NCBI GenBank assembly: GCA_008638375.1
Contig: CM018035.1
Location: 21,143,807 to 21,207,806, forward strand
Direction of reading: 5' to 3'
Length of the DNA stretch: 64,000 bases
Source of the DNA: Nyssa sinensis
Taxonomy: Eukaryota > Streptophyta > Magnoliopsida > Cornales > Nyssaceae
Numbering within the stretch: position 1 is the stretch's first letter; each line of letters opens with the position of its first letter. The notes beneath the pieces were generated by a model that worked only from the letters and a program-made list of their open reading frames with translations, did not search any database and was not told where the DNA came from. Shown piece after piece: positions 23,201 through 35,400 of this stretch. Position numbers and translations under genes: made by a program.

Positions 23201-23895
23201 AATTAACAATGAATTTTATCAGCCTATTTTGCAAGAAATCAAGGAAACACTAATCAAAACCAAACACCCGAATAAGCCAAGGGAAGACTAATTAGCATAC
23301 AAGATACTCATTTCAAAGAAGCAAAATAATACAACCACTAGGGGAAATGAAAAAAAAAAACTATATTATTGGTATAACTCACAGAAGCAAATTCATGTCC
23401 AGCAAGAAGCCCACCAATCTCACCCAAAACCGAACTCAAAGTCATGGCCGGACTCCGCTGGAGGAATTTGCAGGCTTCGGCCGCCTTCCCCAGCGCCGTT
23501 GGCTGATCCTCTGCAGTTACAAATGGAAGAATCGGAGCCTCACCCCACCCAACACACCCATTACTCAATTCAATCCGAATAGCCACATTCTCTACCTTTT
23601 CAAGCCTTGAAGACGCAATCGTGAAAGGGGAAATCAAAGGGACATTCAGCGGCCTCCCCTCTGCTCTCTGCACATTCACAGTAAACGTTTCCATCAAATT
23701 CTTGAAGCCAAAGCTTGTGGGGGTCACCACAGGTGTCACCGCCTCCATTCTTTTGCATTTGCCGTCACAGCAAGCATAGGTGACAGAATCTTTGAAATTG
23801 AGTTGGGGATTTGGGGTTTTGGGGTTATGGGTATGCAGGGAAAAACAGAGGAGACTGAGAGATGGTAAGGATTGAGAGAACCCAATTGTAGCCAT
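20243..23895 (-). CDS. Enolase-superfamily dipeptide epimerase-like protein (6 exons, 437 aa)
   Basis: Exons on the minus strand are 23895-23383, 21768-21658, 21520-21304, 21096-20763, 20494-20433 and 20319-20243 (TAA stop). All introns are GT-AG and phases agree, giving 437 codons. The protein matches the muconate-lactonizing/Ala-Glu epimerase subgroup of the enolase superfamily, which racemizes the alpha carbon of an amino acid in L,x-dipeptides. Visible signature residues are the KxK motif K233-L-K235 ('KTLKLKVGK'), metal ligands D262 ('LDANEGY'), E290 ('LFEQP') and D319 ('AADES'), and a lysine at K343/K346 ('NIKLAKFG'). These are followed by 'MIGGMVETRL' and 'FVDLDTPLLLSEDP'. The first 50 or so residues are rich in Ser, Thr and Pro with few acids and could be a plastid transit peptide. 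The mature capping domain seems to start near 'FTVNVQRAEGRPL'. No lesion is seen, so it should be functional. The physiological substrate in plants is not evident from sequence. Confidence 0.92.
21769..23382 (-). other. Intron 1 of the epimerase gene (1.6 kb)
   Basis: Bounded by GT (donor GTGAGT, minus strand) and AG (acceptor TTGAAG). It holds no recognisable transposon or gene. Confidence 0.8.
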
Positions 23896-25420
23896 TAGAT
23901 GTTGGAGTCTACAGTAGGTGGTGATGGGTGATGTTTAGGGGTGTTTTGTTTGGGTTTTGAGAGAGTGGTGTGAAGAACTGCCATTGTTAATTGTTCTTGT
24001 TGATCAGAAGAGTGACCCGTGGGGATTATTTAATTCAGATTTCAATTTAAAACTGCAAGGCCTCTTTCGATTCGTTTTCGTATTGGGTGCATGTGCTTGT
24101 TTTTCTTGGGGAGGGCTTCTTCGAAGTTAGAACTTGAGAGGATGCGACCTGAAAAATTAAAGCCACTTCTGCATGCTGGCATGGCCATTTGCATAAATGT
24201 CCACCGAAAAAAAATATCACAAAGTTTACTGTCAAAAATTTTAATTTTACAAGTCATTTAATTTTTTAACTAAAAATATTTTTGGTGTTCTCTCTCTAAT
24301 TAATTTCCGTAAAATTTTACTGTTTAAGAAAGTTTTATAAAATTTTAAAATCTAATAACTTAAAAATTACAAATTAATTTTTAATAAAATTTATATATTT
24401 TAAAACTAAAAGTCAAGATCTATCAAATATGGAATAAAATTCATATTACATATGAAATTTTAAAGAAAAAATAATACAAAAACATACAAAATAGCAAAGT
24501 TCCAACTAAGAAATAATAAAATTTTACTATCTCTACAAATAAGTAAAATTTTACTATTTTACATAGACAAAAAATATTAAACCAAAAAAGAAGAAGAAGT
24601 GATGAATACCAAGACTTATGAATTCAAGTCGTGATGTCATTTGAGAATTCAAAATCGAACTGTGAAGAACGCGTGTGAATTCAAATCAAGGAAGTTGTTA
24701 ATCATCATTACAAGGTTGAAAGATCGAGTCGATTGTAAATCAAATTGAATCTTCTTGTTCTCAATTTTCTCATTGTGAATTTATATAATTAGTCTTTACT
24801 TTTGTTGTTGTTATTCACATACTAATATTGCACGCACGAGAATCTTAAGATTTTGTACAATCAACTCAAAATATAATCACAATATTTAAAATTGGTCAAA
24901 AAATTAATTAAATTCACAAATTGCCCTATTCATTTTCTCTAGGTCAAATCCATTACTATTTAAATTGCCATATTCACTCTCTCTAGGTCAAGACTCAAAT
25001 AATTAGTTTTAGCATGTGGCTAGAGAGAACAGGCTTAAGCAAGAATAGGTGGAAAATGTGTTCAAGTACTCGAACCTTTCAAATTCAAACTCCTTATAGC
25101 TTTTGCATGGGTTGAATTGAGAAAAAAAAACAAATTTAGTATGACTTTTGATTTGCTTTAGTACCGTGAGATGAGACTGAAATTACAAAGGCAGTAGTAA
25201 CCTTTGCAAAATTCTTTGAAGCCCATTAGCTAGCTTCTAAACTCCCTGAAGAAAATAAAAGGAAAAAAAAATTGTTCAAGAAGGATTAGTTTGCAACTTT
25301 ATTGTTACACATAGCCATTTCTAGTGGGAGAGGTCACAGGTTTCAGTTTCTAGAGGACCATGTAGGTGTATAAATTTTTTATCTTGGGCGATTTAGGATT
25401 TCTAGTTAGGAAGAATCGCC

Positions 25421-26020
25421 TTAGAGTAACTCCAACAATGCTAATCATTTTGGTTAGCTATTTTAGTTAACAACACTCAATTTCTATTTTAGCTAATCAC
25501 TTATTGAAAGTCAACTCTAACATTACTCTCTATTTTAGTTAGATACGTTTTTTAATTTAATTTTTTAATTCAAAATAGTATAATATTCAAATTTCAATGA
25601 TCATTTTTTAACGGTCACTTTTTAACTATCAAGTTTCAACGGTTAATTTTTATTGGTCATTTTTTAACAATCATATTTTTTTGATAAAACACGATAAAAA
25701 CAAGTTAAGAATATTTATAAATATAATTAATATCATCTTAAAATGTCTAAACCGTGGCATCATTAGAGGGTTAATATAATTAAATAATTAATTAATAAAT
25801 ATCTTGTTATCTTTTTGGTTAGAAAGGGAATGTTCTAAACTATTAACACATATACATCCTGTTAATTATTAGTATAATAAAAAATAGCTAGTCATTTTGG
25901 CTTAGTCATTAATAGCTAGTATGATAGTTCAAAGTTATTTTAACTAGTTTGATGGTTAATCTGTTGGATGGATTTTCTTGGAGAAAGAGTAGTTATTTTG
26001 GCTAGCAGGAGCATATAGAC
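25421..26020. mobile_element. Possible MITE ('CTCCAACAATGCTA' type)
   Basis: The left end is GAGTAACTCCAACAATGCTA. The right end, reverse-complemented, reads TATGCTCCTGCTAGCCAAAA, loosely matching it. The interior has repeated TTGGTTAGCTATTTTAG / GCTAGTCATTTTGG motifs in both orientations. I can read no clear target duplication. Confidence 0.35.
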
Positions 26021-26051
26021 AGCCTACTAGAGAAGCTCAACCTAGACCAAA

Positions 26052-26059
<8 letters not shown>

Positions 26060-26092
<33 letters not shown>
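26060..26092. repeat. (GA)n microsatellite
   Basis: About 16 GA repeats after a poly-A run, 400 bases upstream of the reticulon ATG. GA tracts are common in plant core promoters and 5' UTRs. Confidence 0.9.
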
Positions 26093-26097
<5 letters not shown>

Positions 26098-26427
26098 TTG
26101 TTACACATGTTGCAACTCTATGCTAAATGAGACCAAGGTTTCATCCGAGATGACAAAGTTCTTATTTTAAGTATGTAACTAAGAATGCATATGCATATGC
26201 TTAGAGATATTTTTCTCCTCCCTCATTATTGTACTGCAAAAAAAAAGGAACCCAATGCTAAATGGATGGATAATCTGTGAAATATTGGTTACCCTAACAG
26301 ACTCCACAGAATAAACTGAGTACTATATTACGGGCATACAAAGCAACCTAAAAAGGCCATGCCCTAGACATTCCTTTCTTGCCGAATTGTAACTTTCTTA
26401 GCTACCAAGCTTGGTATGAAGTCTGGT

Positions 26428-26434
26428 TATATAA
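26428..26434 (+). promoter_or_regulatory. TATA box of reticulon gene
   Basis: TATATAA lies 65 bases upstream of the ATG at 26499, a normal distance for a short plant 5' UTR. The duplicated upstream region near 50160 lacks this box. Confidence 0.55.
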
Positions 26435-26498
26435 GTCTCTATATATCCCCAAAAAAAAAACCAGCAGCACAAACACATAATAGTTTCAAAAAAGAACC

Positions 26499-29400
26499 AT
26501 GCCGATTGATTCATCTGAGGAAGATACGGGATCATATCCAAAGCTGTTTGGTCGCGAGAGGCCAATACGTGATATTCTTGGAGGTGGAAAAGGTACTATT
26601 ACTATATATCTACACCATGTCTAGCCTAATGCAGCTCACATTGGAACTAGGCAGAGTCATTTTAGTTTCCATTAAAAAAGTATTGGAATGTCTTGAATAA
26701 TTGTTCTTGTTTTAAGAGGTTGATTGCTACCATTTATGCGTTAAAGCGAGCAGTGAGTCAGTATCATTACTTGTTTTAAACTTAATAGTTGACCGGACTA
26801 TAAAAAACTGCACGATGGACCTACAGCAGGTTTTGTGAATCACATAATCTATACTACTAGAACATACAATGAATTGTAACCCTAAGAGTCACATCAGGAG
26901 ATGACTACTGATATTGTGATTATTCATTGTCTTGGATTTATATTGTCGAGGTTTTGGCAAAAACAAGGTGTCATTTTTGTGGAGAAAAACGAGGAAAAGG
27001 CAAAAAAACAGAAAGAATCGACACCCTTTACCAATTTTTGACTTATATCTATATTCTTTTTCTCTTTGATACGTGTAATGGGGAGGGGAAATCTAGACTA
27101 AAGTATTGTATGTGATGCTCGAACTCGAGCCTAATGTGTGGGGGATGTGGCTTTGGCTTTCAATAACCTCATCTAGCTGAATTGCATATTATGAGAATAA
27201 CAGTTTCTCAAGTCATACTAAATATAAAATATTATTGAACAACTCCTTAATATATATATATATATATGTATATAACGGCCACCGTATCTTTTTAACGTTG
27301 TCATAACGTTGTCATAATGTATATATATATAGATTAGGTAGAATTATTGATCGCAAGAAGTCGTACTAATAAGAAAAAGTACTATGAAGAGAAGATTTAA
27401 TCGAAAAAAACAGTTAGTTGTTTGATAAATATTATTTTAAAGTAATTATGAAAGCTAAATTCTCTTTTTGTTCTTCATTTGATATTTTGATAAATATATA
27501 ATAAATAATATATATAAAATAATATTTAACAGAATATAAAATATAAAGTTTTTAAAAATGTAAAATATTATAAATACATAATATAAATTATATAAGAAAT
27601 AAGAGATCAAAATATATTATAGTAATATTAATTTATTAATTATAAATTACCATCATCATCACTCATTAGACGAGACAAGGGATGTTAATATTTTATATAT
27701 TATATATTATATATTTATCTCATATATAAACACATTTCAAATAGAAAAAGAGCAAAAAATTACTGGAATTTGGCAGCATGGTAATTATGAAGAGAAGGAA
27801 ATTAAGATGCTGATAAATTAGGAAATTGAAAATGCAGTTGCGGATGTGTTGCTGTGGAAGGACAAAAGGGTGTCGGCAGCTTTTCTGTTTGGGATTTCAG
27901 TGATATGGTTTCTTTTTGAGGTTGTGAAATATAATTTGGTGACCCTCCTTTCTCTCATCTTCCTCACTACAATGCTTGTAATCTTCATTTGGTGCACCAC
28001 CGCTCAAATCTTCAAATGGTAACTTCTTCCTTCTTTTTTTCACAAAACTGGGGCCTTACTGACAATGATCATAACTCCATAATTGGACTTTGTCACCTGA
28101 TTACATTGTCAGGTCCATGGTATTAAATCTTTACTAACACTTCTTTTTCTTGTCATTGTGGGGACTTGATCCCTCTAAAAATGAACAGGTAATGCCATTC
28201 GATCACTGTCTGCTTCGCCAATTATAGCTACATGGTTTAGAAGATTTATTTCAATAATAAGTTTGTTTCTTTAGTTTTATGTATGAAGTATAATGAGTTA
28301 ATAATTCATCTTCAGGGATGCTCCAAGGATCCCCAAAATTATCATAGAGGAATCCACATTCAGAGAAGCTGCTTCAATCATCCATGCAAAATTCAATCAG
28401 TTCCTGTCAGAGCTCCTCTACATTGCATGTGGAAATGATCCAAAACTCTTCATTTTGGTATCTAAATCAACTATATATATACTAATTGATGCTACAGCTA
28501 TTCGACCTTGTCAGAGCCTCGCTCTCCGGGGGACGATTCACCTGAAAAAGAACACAGTTAAGATGCCACCGGGGAGGGCTCCGGTGGTAGCCACTCCGAT
28601 GGTTAAGTTAGTCTCCCGTAGGATTTTTAGTATATTCTCCAGTAAAAAGAGAGAGAGATTCTCAGGGAAAACAGAGAGATTGATTACCCCTTACGTACCT
28701 GCTTGATCTTCCTTTATAAGGTGATCTTCTGCTGGGGTTGCTGGGGTTAGGTACTGTCCAAGCATGGGTCTCCCATTGCCGGACAGCAGTCATTATGAGT
28801 ATCAATCCTAGCGTCACCAACTGCCTTGCAGCCGCCAACTGCTTTCCTGCCACCAACTGCTACGTTGTTGGCGAACACTGTTCCACCCAATTTCCGTTGG
28901 GACGTTATTCATACCATCTTTCCGACCTCGGTATAATGGTGACCATCTCGGTGGTCGTGGACATACCGAGGTATCCAGGACTAGTGCCTACGCATAAGCA
29001 CATAAGAATGCTTCTAACGTCGGCATGCTCAGTGTGGTCAGAGCCCCTCTGAGGTGGGTGAGGCACTATCTCGGTGTATCCCTGACACGTGTCTCATCAT
29101 GATTCGTTGGCGTATTTTTGGCGTATCAGCTACTCCCCCCTGAGCCCTAGTCCTGTTTAAGGGCGCAGGACTTGGGTTAAGGTAGTAGTGGGGGGTCACG
29201 TGGTCGTGATTAATGCGTCATTCCTCGTTTTTGAGGTTTGCGCGTGCTGTTTATTAAACACGTTGCCCCAGATTTCGAAAAGGCGGCAGCCGTTTTAGGT
29301 TCGTGGTACGCCCGTTGTCGTTTGGGACGATCGAGGTGTATTTATTGCACAGACGCCATTAATCTTTGGAGGCCATAATGACGACCTCCTCACTTCTTAT

Positions 29401-32400
29401 ATAAAGCGGGTGGTGGCTCATTCTTTCGAATTTTGCTGTATCGAAGCTTCTCTGAGCATTTTCAGGCGATTCTAGACGACCATAAGCGATCTCCGGCGAC
29501 TGTTCTTCCTTCTTCTTCCCGCAACTGGTAATTTTCTGATCCTTCTGGTCTTTCCTTCCCACTTCTCTTCTTGTTCTCCATTTTCGTTCTGTATTCGGGG
29601 TCATGTCTGGTTCGGATAGAGCTAGGGTAGAACCAGTGGTAGGGGACAGGGTCCCTCCCGCCTCGTCTTCTTCTTCTTCTTCTTCTTCTTCTAGGCTCGT
29701 TAGGGAGTCCAGTGAGGGTGAGGCCAGTTCGTCTGGCCAGGCGCATAGGGATGATGGATCCAGCGCCATGACCAGGGAGGTGTTAGATGCCATTAGGAGG
29801 CATTACAGCTTCCCCAAAAACGTGACCTGTAGGATTCCGGGCCCTGGGGAGTGTCCGTCCGATATTCGAAGTGGGGAGATTTGCGCTTACCTCGAATGGT
29901 TCGATTTGGGGGTGCGTCTCTCCTTTCATCCCCTCTTTGTAGAGTTCTTTACCTACTTCAATATTTGTCCTGCCGAGCTCAACGTAAACAGTTGGCGGCA
30001 GCTCTTAGCTTTTATAGTTTTAGGTCATCTGAATGGGGTCCAGGTAGATCTGGACCTGATTCGTAGTCAGATGGACTTGAAGTACCTCAGTGCAGAGGGA
30101 CTTTACTATACATGTTTCGACAAGAGGTTCAGGCCTCTTACCTCGGTACCTTCTTCCAACAAGACATGGAAGAAGTGGTACTTCTTCATAGGTGGGGGCT
30201 GGGAACGCGAGGATTTCAAGAGCCACTTGAGTATATTTCCTCGGCACTCCGGCCCGAAGGGTGAGCATCCCGACCTTATGAGATCTGTGCTTTAAGTTAA
30301 TTTTTTCTTTCTGACTATCTAACCAAACCTTATTTCGTGCTTTCTTTGCAGATAGGAAGAGGTGGAAGAGGCCCTCTTTCAGTGACGATCTTGCCAAGAA
30401 GTACCGACAACTTCTTCAACCAGTCATCCGTCCTCACCTCAGTATACTCTCTCCTCGAAATCTGATGGAGGCAGGTCTGACGAAGGACGAGGAGGCAGCT
30501 CTGAAGAGGTCCGTCCTGTCCAACTTCCATCTTGCCTCAAAGAAGAAGGCCAGTGCTCCGAGCACATCGGCTCCTGCCCCCCCACCGCCGAAGAGGAGGC
30601 GTCTAGTGTCCCGGGCCAACCGTGGTGGCTCGCGATCGGGGACTCCGGAACCTATCGAACCCCCACACGTTCAGGCCCCCGACGAGGTGGATGCCACCCG
30701 ACCTGAAGGTTCGCAGGCACAGGCTCCTGAGGCTGGAGTTGCTTCGGAACAGAGGGGATCGGCTGCCCCTTGCCAGGTTGAATCTCAGGAGGGGCCCAGT
30801 TCTGCCACACCTCATCCTTCCGAAGCCCCATGTGGGGCCGACGCCATGAAGTTAGCCCTGAAGGTGGGGCTTCCTCCCGGCTTCCAAGGAAAAGGCCCTA
30901 GGAGGATCATGGGTGATCTCATGTTAGGGTACACCAGGGTAATTTCTTTGTCAGAAAAGCTTGTAATGTCTTTTATTTTGCTATGTTACTAACTTCTTGA
31001 TCTTTGCAGGGTCTTCGGGCGATGGGTGCCCTCATGGACCATTTCGAAAATTCTGAGGTAGTCAGCGGCCTTCGGAAAAAAACTGAAGACCGCCCAAGCT
31101 AAGTTGCAGGTTACGGAGTACGAACTCGGCGTATCGAAGTCCAACATGGCGGTAGTCCAGTCTGAGCTGGGGGCCGCACGCGCAGAGCTCGAGGCCGCCA
31201 AGGCCGGTATGGGCTCGTTGGAGACGAAGTGCGCAGCTCTCAACGAGAAGTACCTGGAAGCGAAGCATGGGATGGACTCCTTGTTTGCCCAGAGAGCAAA
31301 GTTGCGCAATGACCTGGACGACTTGACCCTGAGGTTTAAGGAAGCCGAGGCCGCCGAGGTTCAGCATATCGAGCAGGCTAGGGCAGAAGCCGCCGCAACT
31401 ACCAAGGCCAGTATGATGGGGTTCGTCAACGCCACGGGGGGCGAGTTCATGGACGCCGGCTACCTCCTCTGCAGGAAGAAGATCCAGAAGCTGTATCCAG
31501 ATTTAGACATCTCTAAACTGGACGACGTGGAGGTAGAAGACTCGGTGCCCAATTCTCCCGCTCAATCGGCTCAGGAGGGCATTGTTGAAGACGTTCCCCC
31601 ATTAACTTCTGTTCCCCCGAAATGAATTTGACTGTCTTTAATTGTTTCGCTGTGTAACCTTTGACCCGTTTGGGTTTTGTAATGAAAAGAGTGAATCCTT
31701 TTTATGGATTAATGGTATTCGACTTATTTCACTTTGTACTGTGGTGTTTGCTTGCATCTGTTTTAGGTCGGTATGGGCTCGTTATTCAGAGTTTGAAGCA
31801 AAAAATCTTTCCGTCGATCATATCCTGACTGATTTTGTAATCAAGATAATAGAACTGTTGGCAGGGGTTCGGAATCTAGGTGCACGATTCAGCACACCCT
31901 AGGATACCGACATGATTCTTTTGCGGAGATAAAATGGATAGCCCCTAATAACCATTCTGATCCGGGGTTAGAGACATCAAACTTCTATAGTAACTTCTGC
32001 CCGTAGTGACCTTATGGACCAGGTCTGGAGACCTGTTCATTTGGACCATGCCTAAAGCACTTCTGCTCATAGGGGTCTTTTCATATGGGCCAGGTCTGGA
32101 GACCTGTACATTTGGACCACGCCTACAGCACTCTTGCTCGTAGGGGTCATTTCATATGGACCAGGTCTGGAGACCTGTGCATTTGGACCATGCCTACAGC
32201 ACTCTTGCTCGTAGGGGTCATTTCATATGGACCAGGTCTGGAGACCGGTGCATTTGGACCATGCCTACAGCACTCTTGCTCGTAGGGGTCATTTCATATG
32301 GACCAGGTCTGGAGACCCGTGCATTTGGACCATGCCTACAGCACTCTTGCTCGTAGGGGTCAGTTTATATGGACCAGGTCTGGAGACCCGTGCATTTGGA

Positions 32401-35400
32401 CCATGCCTACAGCACTCTTGCTCGTAGGGGTCATTTTATATGGACCAGGTCTGGAGACCTGTGCATTTGGACCATGCCTACAGCACTCTTGCTCGTAGGG
32501 GTTGTAACACCCCGACTTTGCGTAATTAATAATTTGTTGTTAACTATTAATTAATACCGGCTTATAGAATGACTTAGGGAATAGATTATAATCCCGACGG
32601 TCGCCATAGACCGATTAAATAAAGAAAATGTCTGGAGGGAAGGGTACTTTACCTGAACTCAAATTACTGATTAATTCGGTGAAATAACGCCGTTTTAATA
32701 CTAACGAAATCCGAATTAGCTAACCCCGGAAATCCCGAATGATTAATAAATGACACGGAACCTCTGACACTGAAGAATACTGAAATATGAAACTCCCGGA
32801 ACAAACCGTGTCGAAAAAGGAGTTACGGAATGAAAGTTATGAAAGAAATACTGAAACTGAATTTCTGCGCAACCAAACGTGGCCTTAACCGAAAATATGG
32901 GAAAAATGGCCAAATGGGAGGCCAGGGGAATTGAACCCTTGACCTTTGAGTGAAAAGAAACCTCATCCAAAAAACTACCAACTGGGCTACTACTGTCTTT
33001 GTGTACAAATATACCAAGAAATGTATATAAACACAAATCTGATTAGACCACCTCCCAAGTGACCAATAGCCAAGCATGCAACACATCAGCCATACATCAC
33101 CCTACACCCATAGATCATCATGCCTATACACCTTATGATGGTACCTTCTCCCAACCAAAATCCATGCAAGTTAATCATGAGCTTGGGGAGATGAAACATC
33201 AAGGGGAAATCTGGTTTGGTAACTTATACAACCTCCATATATGCATGGAGGAAAAAGTCAGAACTGTAGAGAGACTGAAATGCTGATTTTATAGAGAGAG
33301 ATTGGGTTATAGAGAGAGAGATTCCAAGCCATTTGTGAGAAGCCGTGTGTGTGAAACATGGTGTATATGCATGTCCATGGGAGATGCATCAAGAGGAAGG
33401 GACTGAGGAGACCTGAATCGAGCCAAGAGGGGAACATCCACTGTTTGAAAGGTGAGACACCTCAAACTGCTAAATTTTTTCTGTTTTGATTTATTGGCAC
33501 TGTTCTGATAATTTTTAGACCATAAAAACTGTATATAGATGTTACTGTGAGGCTTGGGAGTGTTGTAGAACAACTCAGAAGGGTCGGAATAGCCTAGAAC
33601 CCCAAACCGTGAGTGCAACTGCCATGGATGACCTCCCATACAACAGGTCTGATTCGACCTTAGCCAAACCCATTTTGGCTTACCTAGACCTGTTCTAGAC
33701 CTCAATAGGGTTCTAAAAACCCTAGACCGCGACCCCAACACCCTAGGAAAGGCCCTCGAATCTGAACTTACAGGCCACGGGTCCATGACCCATTTTTATC
33801 AACAAGGCTTTAAAACTTGTTTTAAGCACATGAACTGAACCTCCATGACCTAGGGATCACAAGGAACCAAATCTCACGAGATTTGGTTAAGAAATGAAGC
33901 TATATGGTCGACTTGCAGGTCTGCGGGATAATGGAGTGAACCGAGCCTTTGAGCTTGATTCGATCCATAAAATCAATGCCAAACCGTTGGAATGACATCC
34001 AGAAGATGTTTGAAACCAAAACAGGCCGAAATCCGTGCTTGAAACTTCACGAAATAGAGAAATCGTGAAACTGGAAATTAGGGCTACAGCGCGTAGAAGA
34101 GTTGGGGACGATGGAGTTGACTCGCCAACTCGTTCGAGTTAGGCCGAGTCGACCCGGACACGTGTCGAGGCACGAACGTGCCACCTCTTAATTGGAACGG
34201 CACCGTTTAGTCAACTGATTTGTTTTAAAATCTGATCCTACCTGTTTGGTTACGACGATAACAAATTAAAATTGGATTAGGGGCAACTGAAACACGGATA
34301 GGGACTGAAATTGAGATTAAATGGGATATGTTATCCCGGTTATCTGAAGGGTTAGTGAACCGGTTGGTTCACAGTGTATTGGACCGGTTCAGCCAACTGA
34401 ACCCTTGAACCCTTGGGTTTGAACCCCTAAATTATGAAATTATATTTTGACCCCCAAATACTTTCTGAAATTACGGATTTGTCCCCAACTGTTTTAAAGA
34501 ATTACACAGTGGCCCAGACTTTTGAAAATTTATACATTTAAGCCCTGAATAAATTAATTAAATAATAAAATAATTATTTTATTATTTTATTAAATAGGTA
34601 AAATTTACAATTTTACCCCTAGACATTAAATATGTCAAATGGAGTCCAAATAAATTAAATAAATAGTGTATTTTCACTATTTCAAGTATTCTGGACTCAA
34701 TGGTACAGTCCAAATTGGGAAATATAGTACCGAAAAATACAGACCTGTAAGTGATAAATTACTGTACTGCCCCTGATGGCACCAGACCCAAATAAAAATA
34801 AAGGACAGTCTATTTTGACTATGTCGGGCGTTCTGAACTCAACGGTGAGGTCCGTTTAACGAACTGAAGTCCCGAAAAATACAGACACATAAAGTGTAAA
34901 TGACCATACTGCCCCTGATGCTTCCCAGGGTCAATTGAACATAACAGATAGTCCAACTTAATTATGTCGGACACTCTGGACCCAATGGTGAGGTCCATTT
35001 TATGAACTGACGTGCCGAAAAATATGACACGTGAAATTACCAAATTACCCCTGATACCGTACGAGACCTAAACAAAGTCCGATTGGGACGAAACTGACAC
35101 CGGTAAGAGCCCAGACACTGGTGAGACTGTATACTTGATTAGATGACGAATCGGGGTCAGAATTACATAAAACGTAAAATGACCAAAATACCCCTGAGCA
35201 CTGTAAGTGCAAAGTAGAGGTCAAATAAAGGTCAAACTGATCTGATAAATTATCATAGGGATAAATAAGACTCCGAGACAGTCAACGCGTAAAACGAGAA
35301 ATGACCGATGTGTCCCGACGATCTAAAGCAGATACCAAATGAAGTCCAAAGGGCTTAGAAAATCATATCTAAGATATGTGGACTATTCTGAGGACCACGA

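Larger units (their letters stand above)
23896..26427. other. Intergenic region between two divergent host genes
   Basis: This lies between the epimerase start and the reticulon promoter. The first 150 bases probably hold the epimerase 5' UTR and promoter. Most of the rest is AT-rich (strongly so at 24250-24600). It includes the possible MITE at 25421-26020 and a GA tract at 26060. No gene is seen. Confidence 0.6.

Noticed and set aside
28738..29052. 104-codon frame repeated at 44508-44822
   Set aside because: Both lie inside the two LTRs of the Tat element and are duplicated only because the LTRs are.
29359..29793. Minus-strand frame with a Glu-rich run
   Set aside because: It is the complement of the TCT-coded Ser run in the antisense gene; no other motif supports it.
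31070..31090. A7 run as a programmed -1 frameshift site in the antisense gene
   Set aside because: The frame change needed is +1, and the codon phase does not fit the X-XXY-YYZ slippery pattern; an indel is simpler.
32085..32554. Five overlapping 61-66-codon frames with near-identical proteins
   Set aside because: They are shadows of the 71-bp tandem repeat; 71 is not a multiple of 3, so the frame drifts and no single protein is conserved.
32927..32989. A tRNA gene
   Set aside because: Only the A and B boxes fit; I cannot fold acceptor and anticodon stems with a plausible anticodon.
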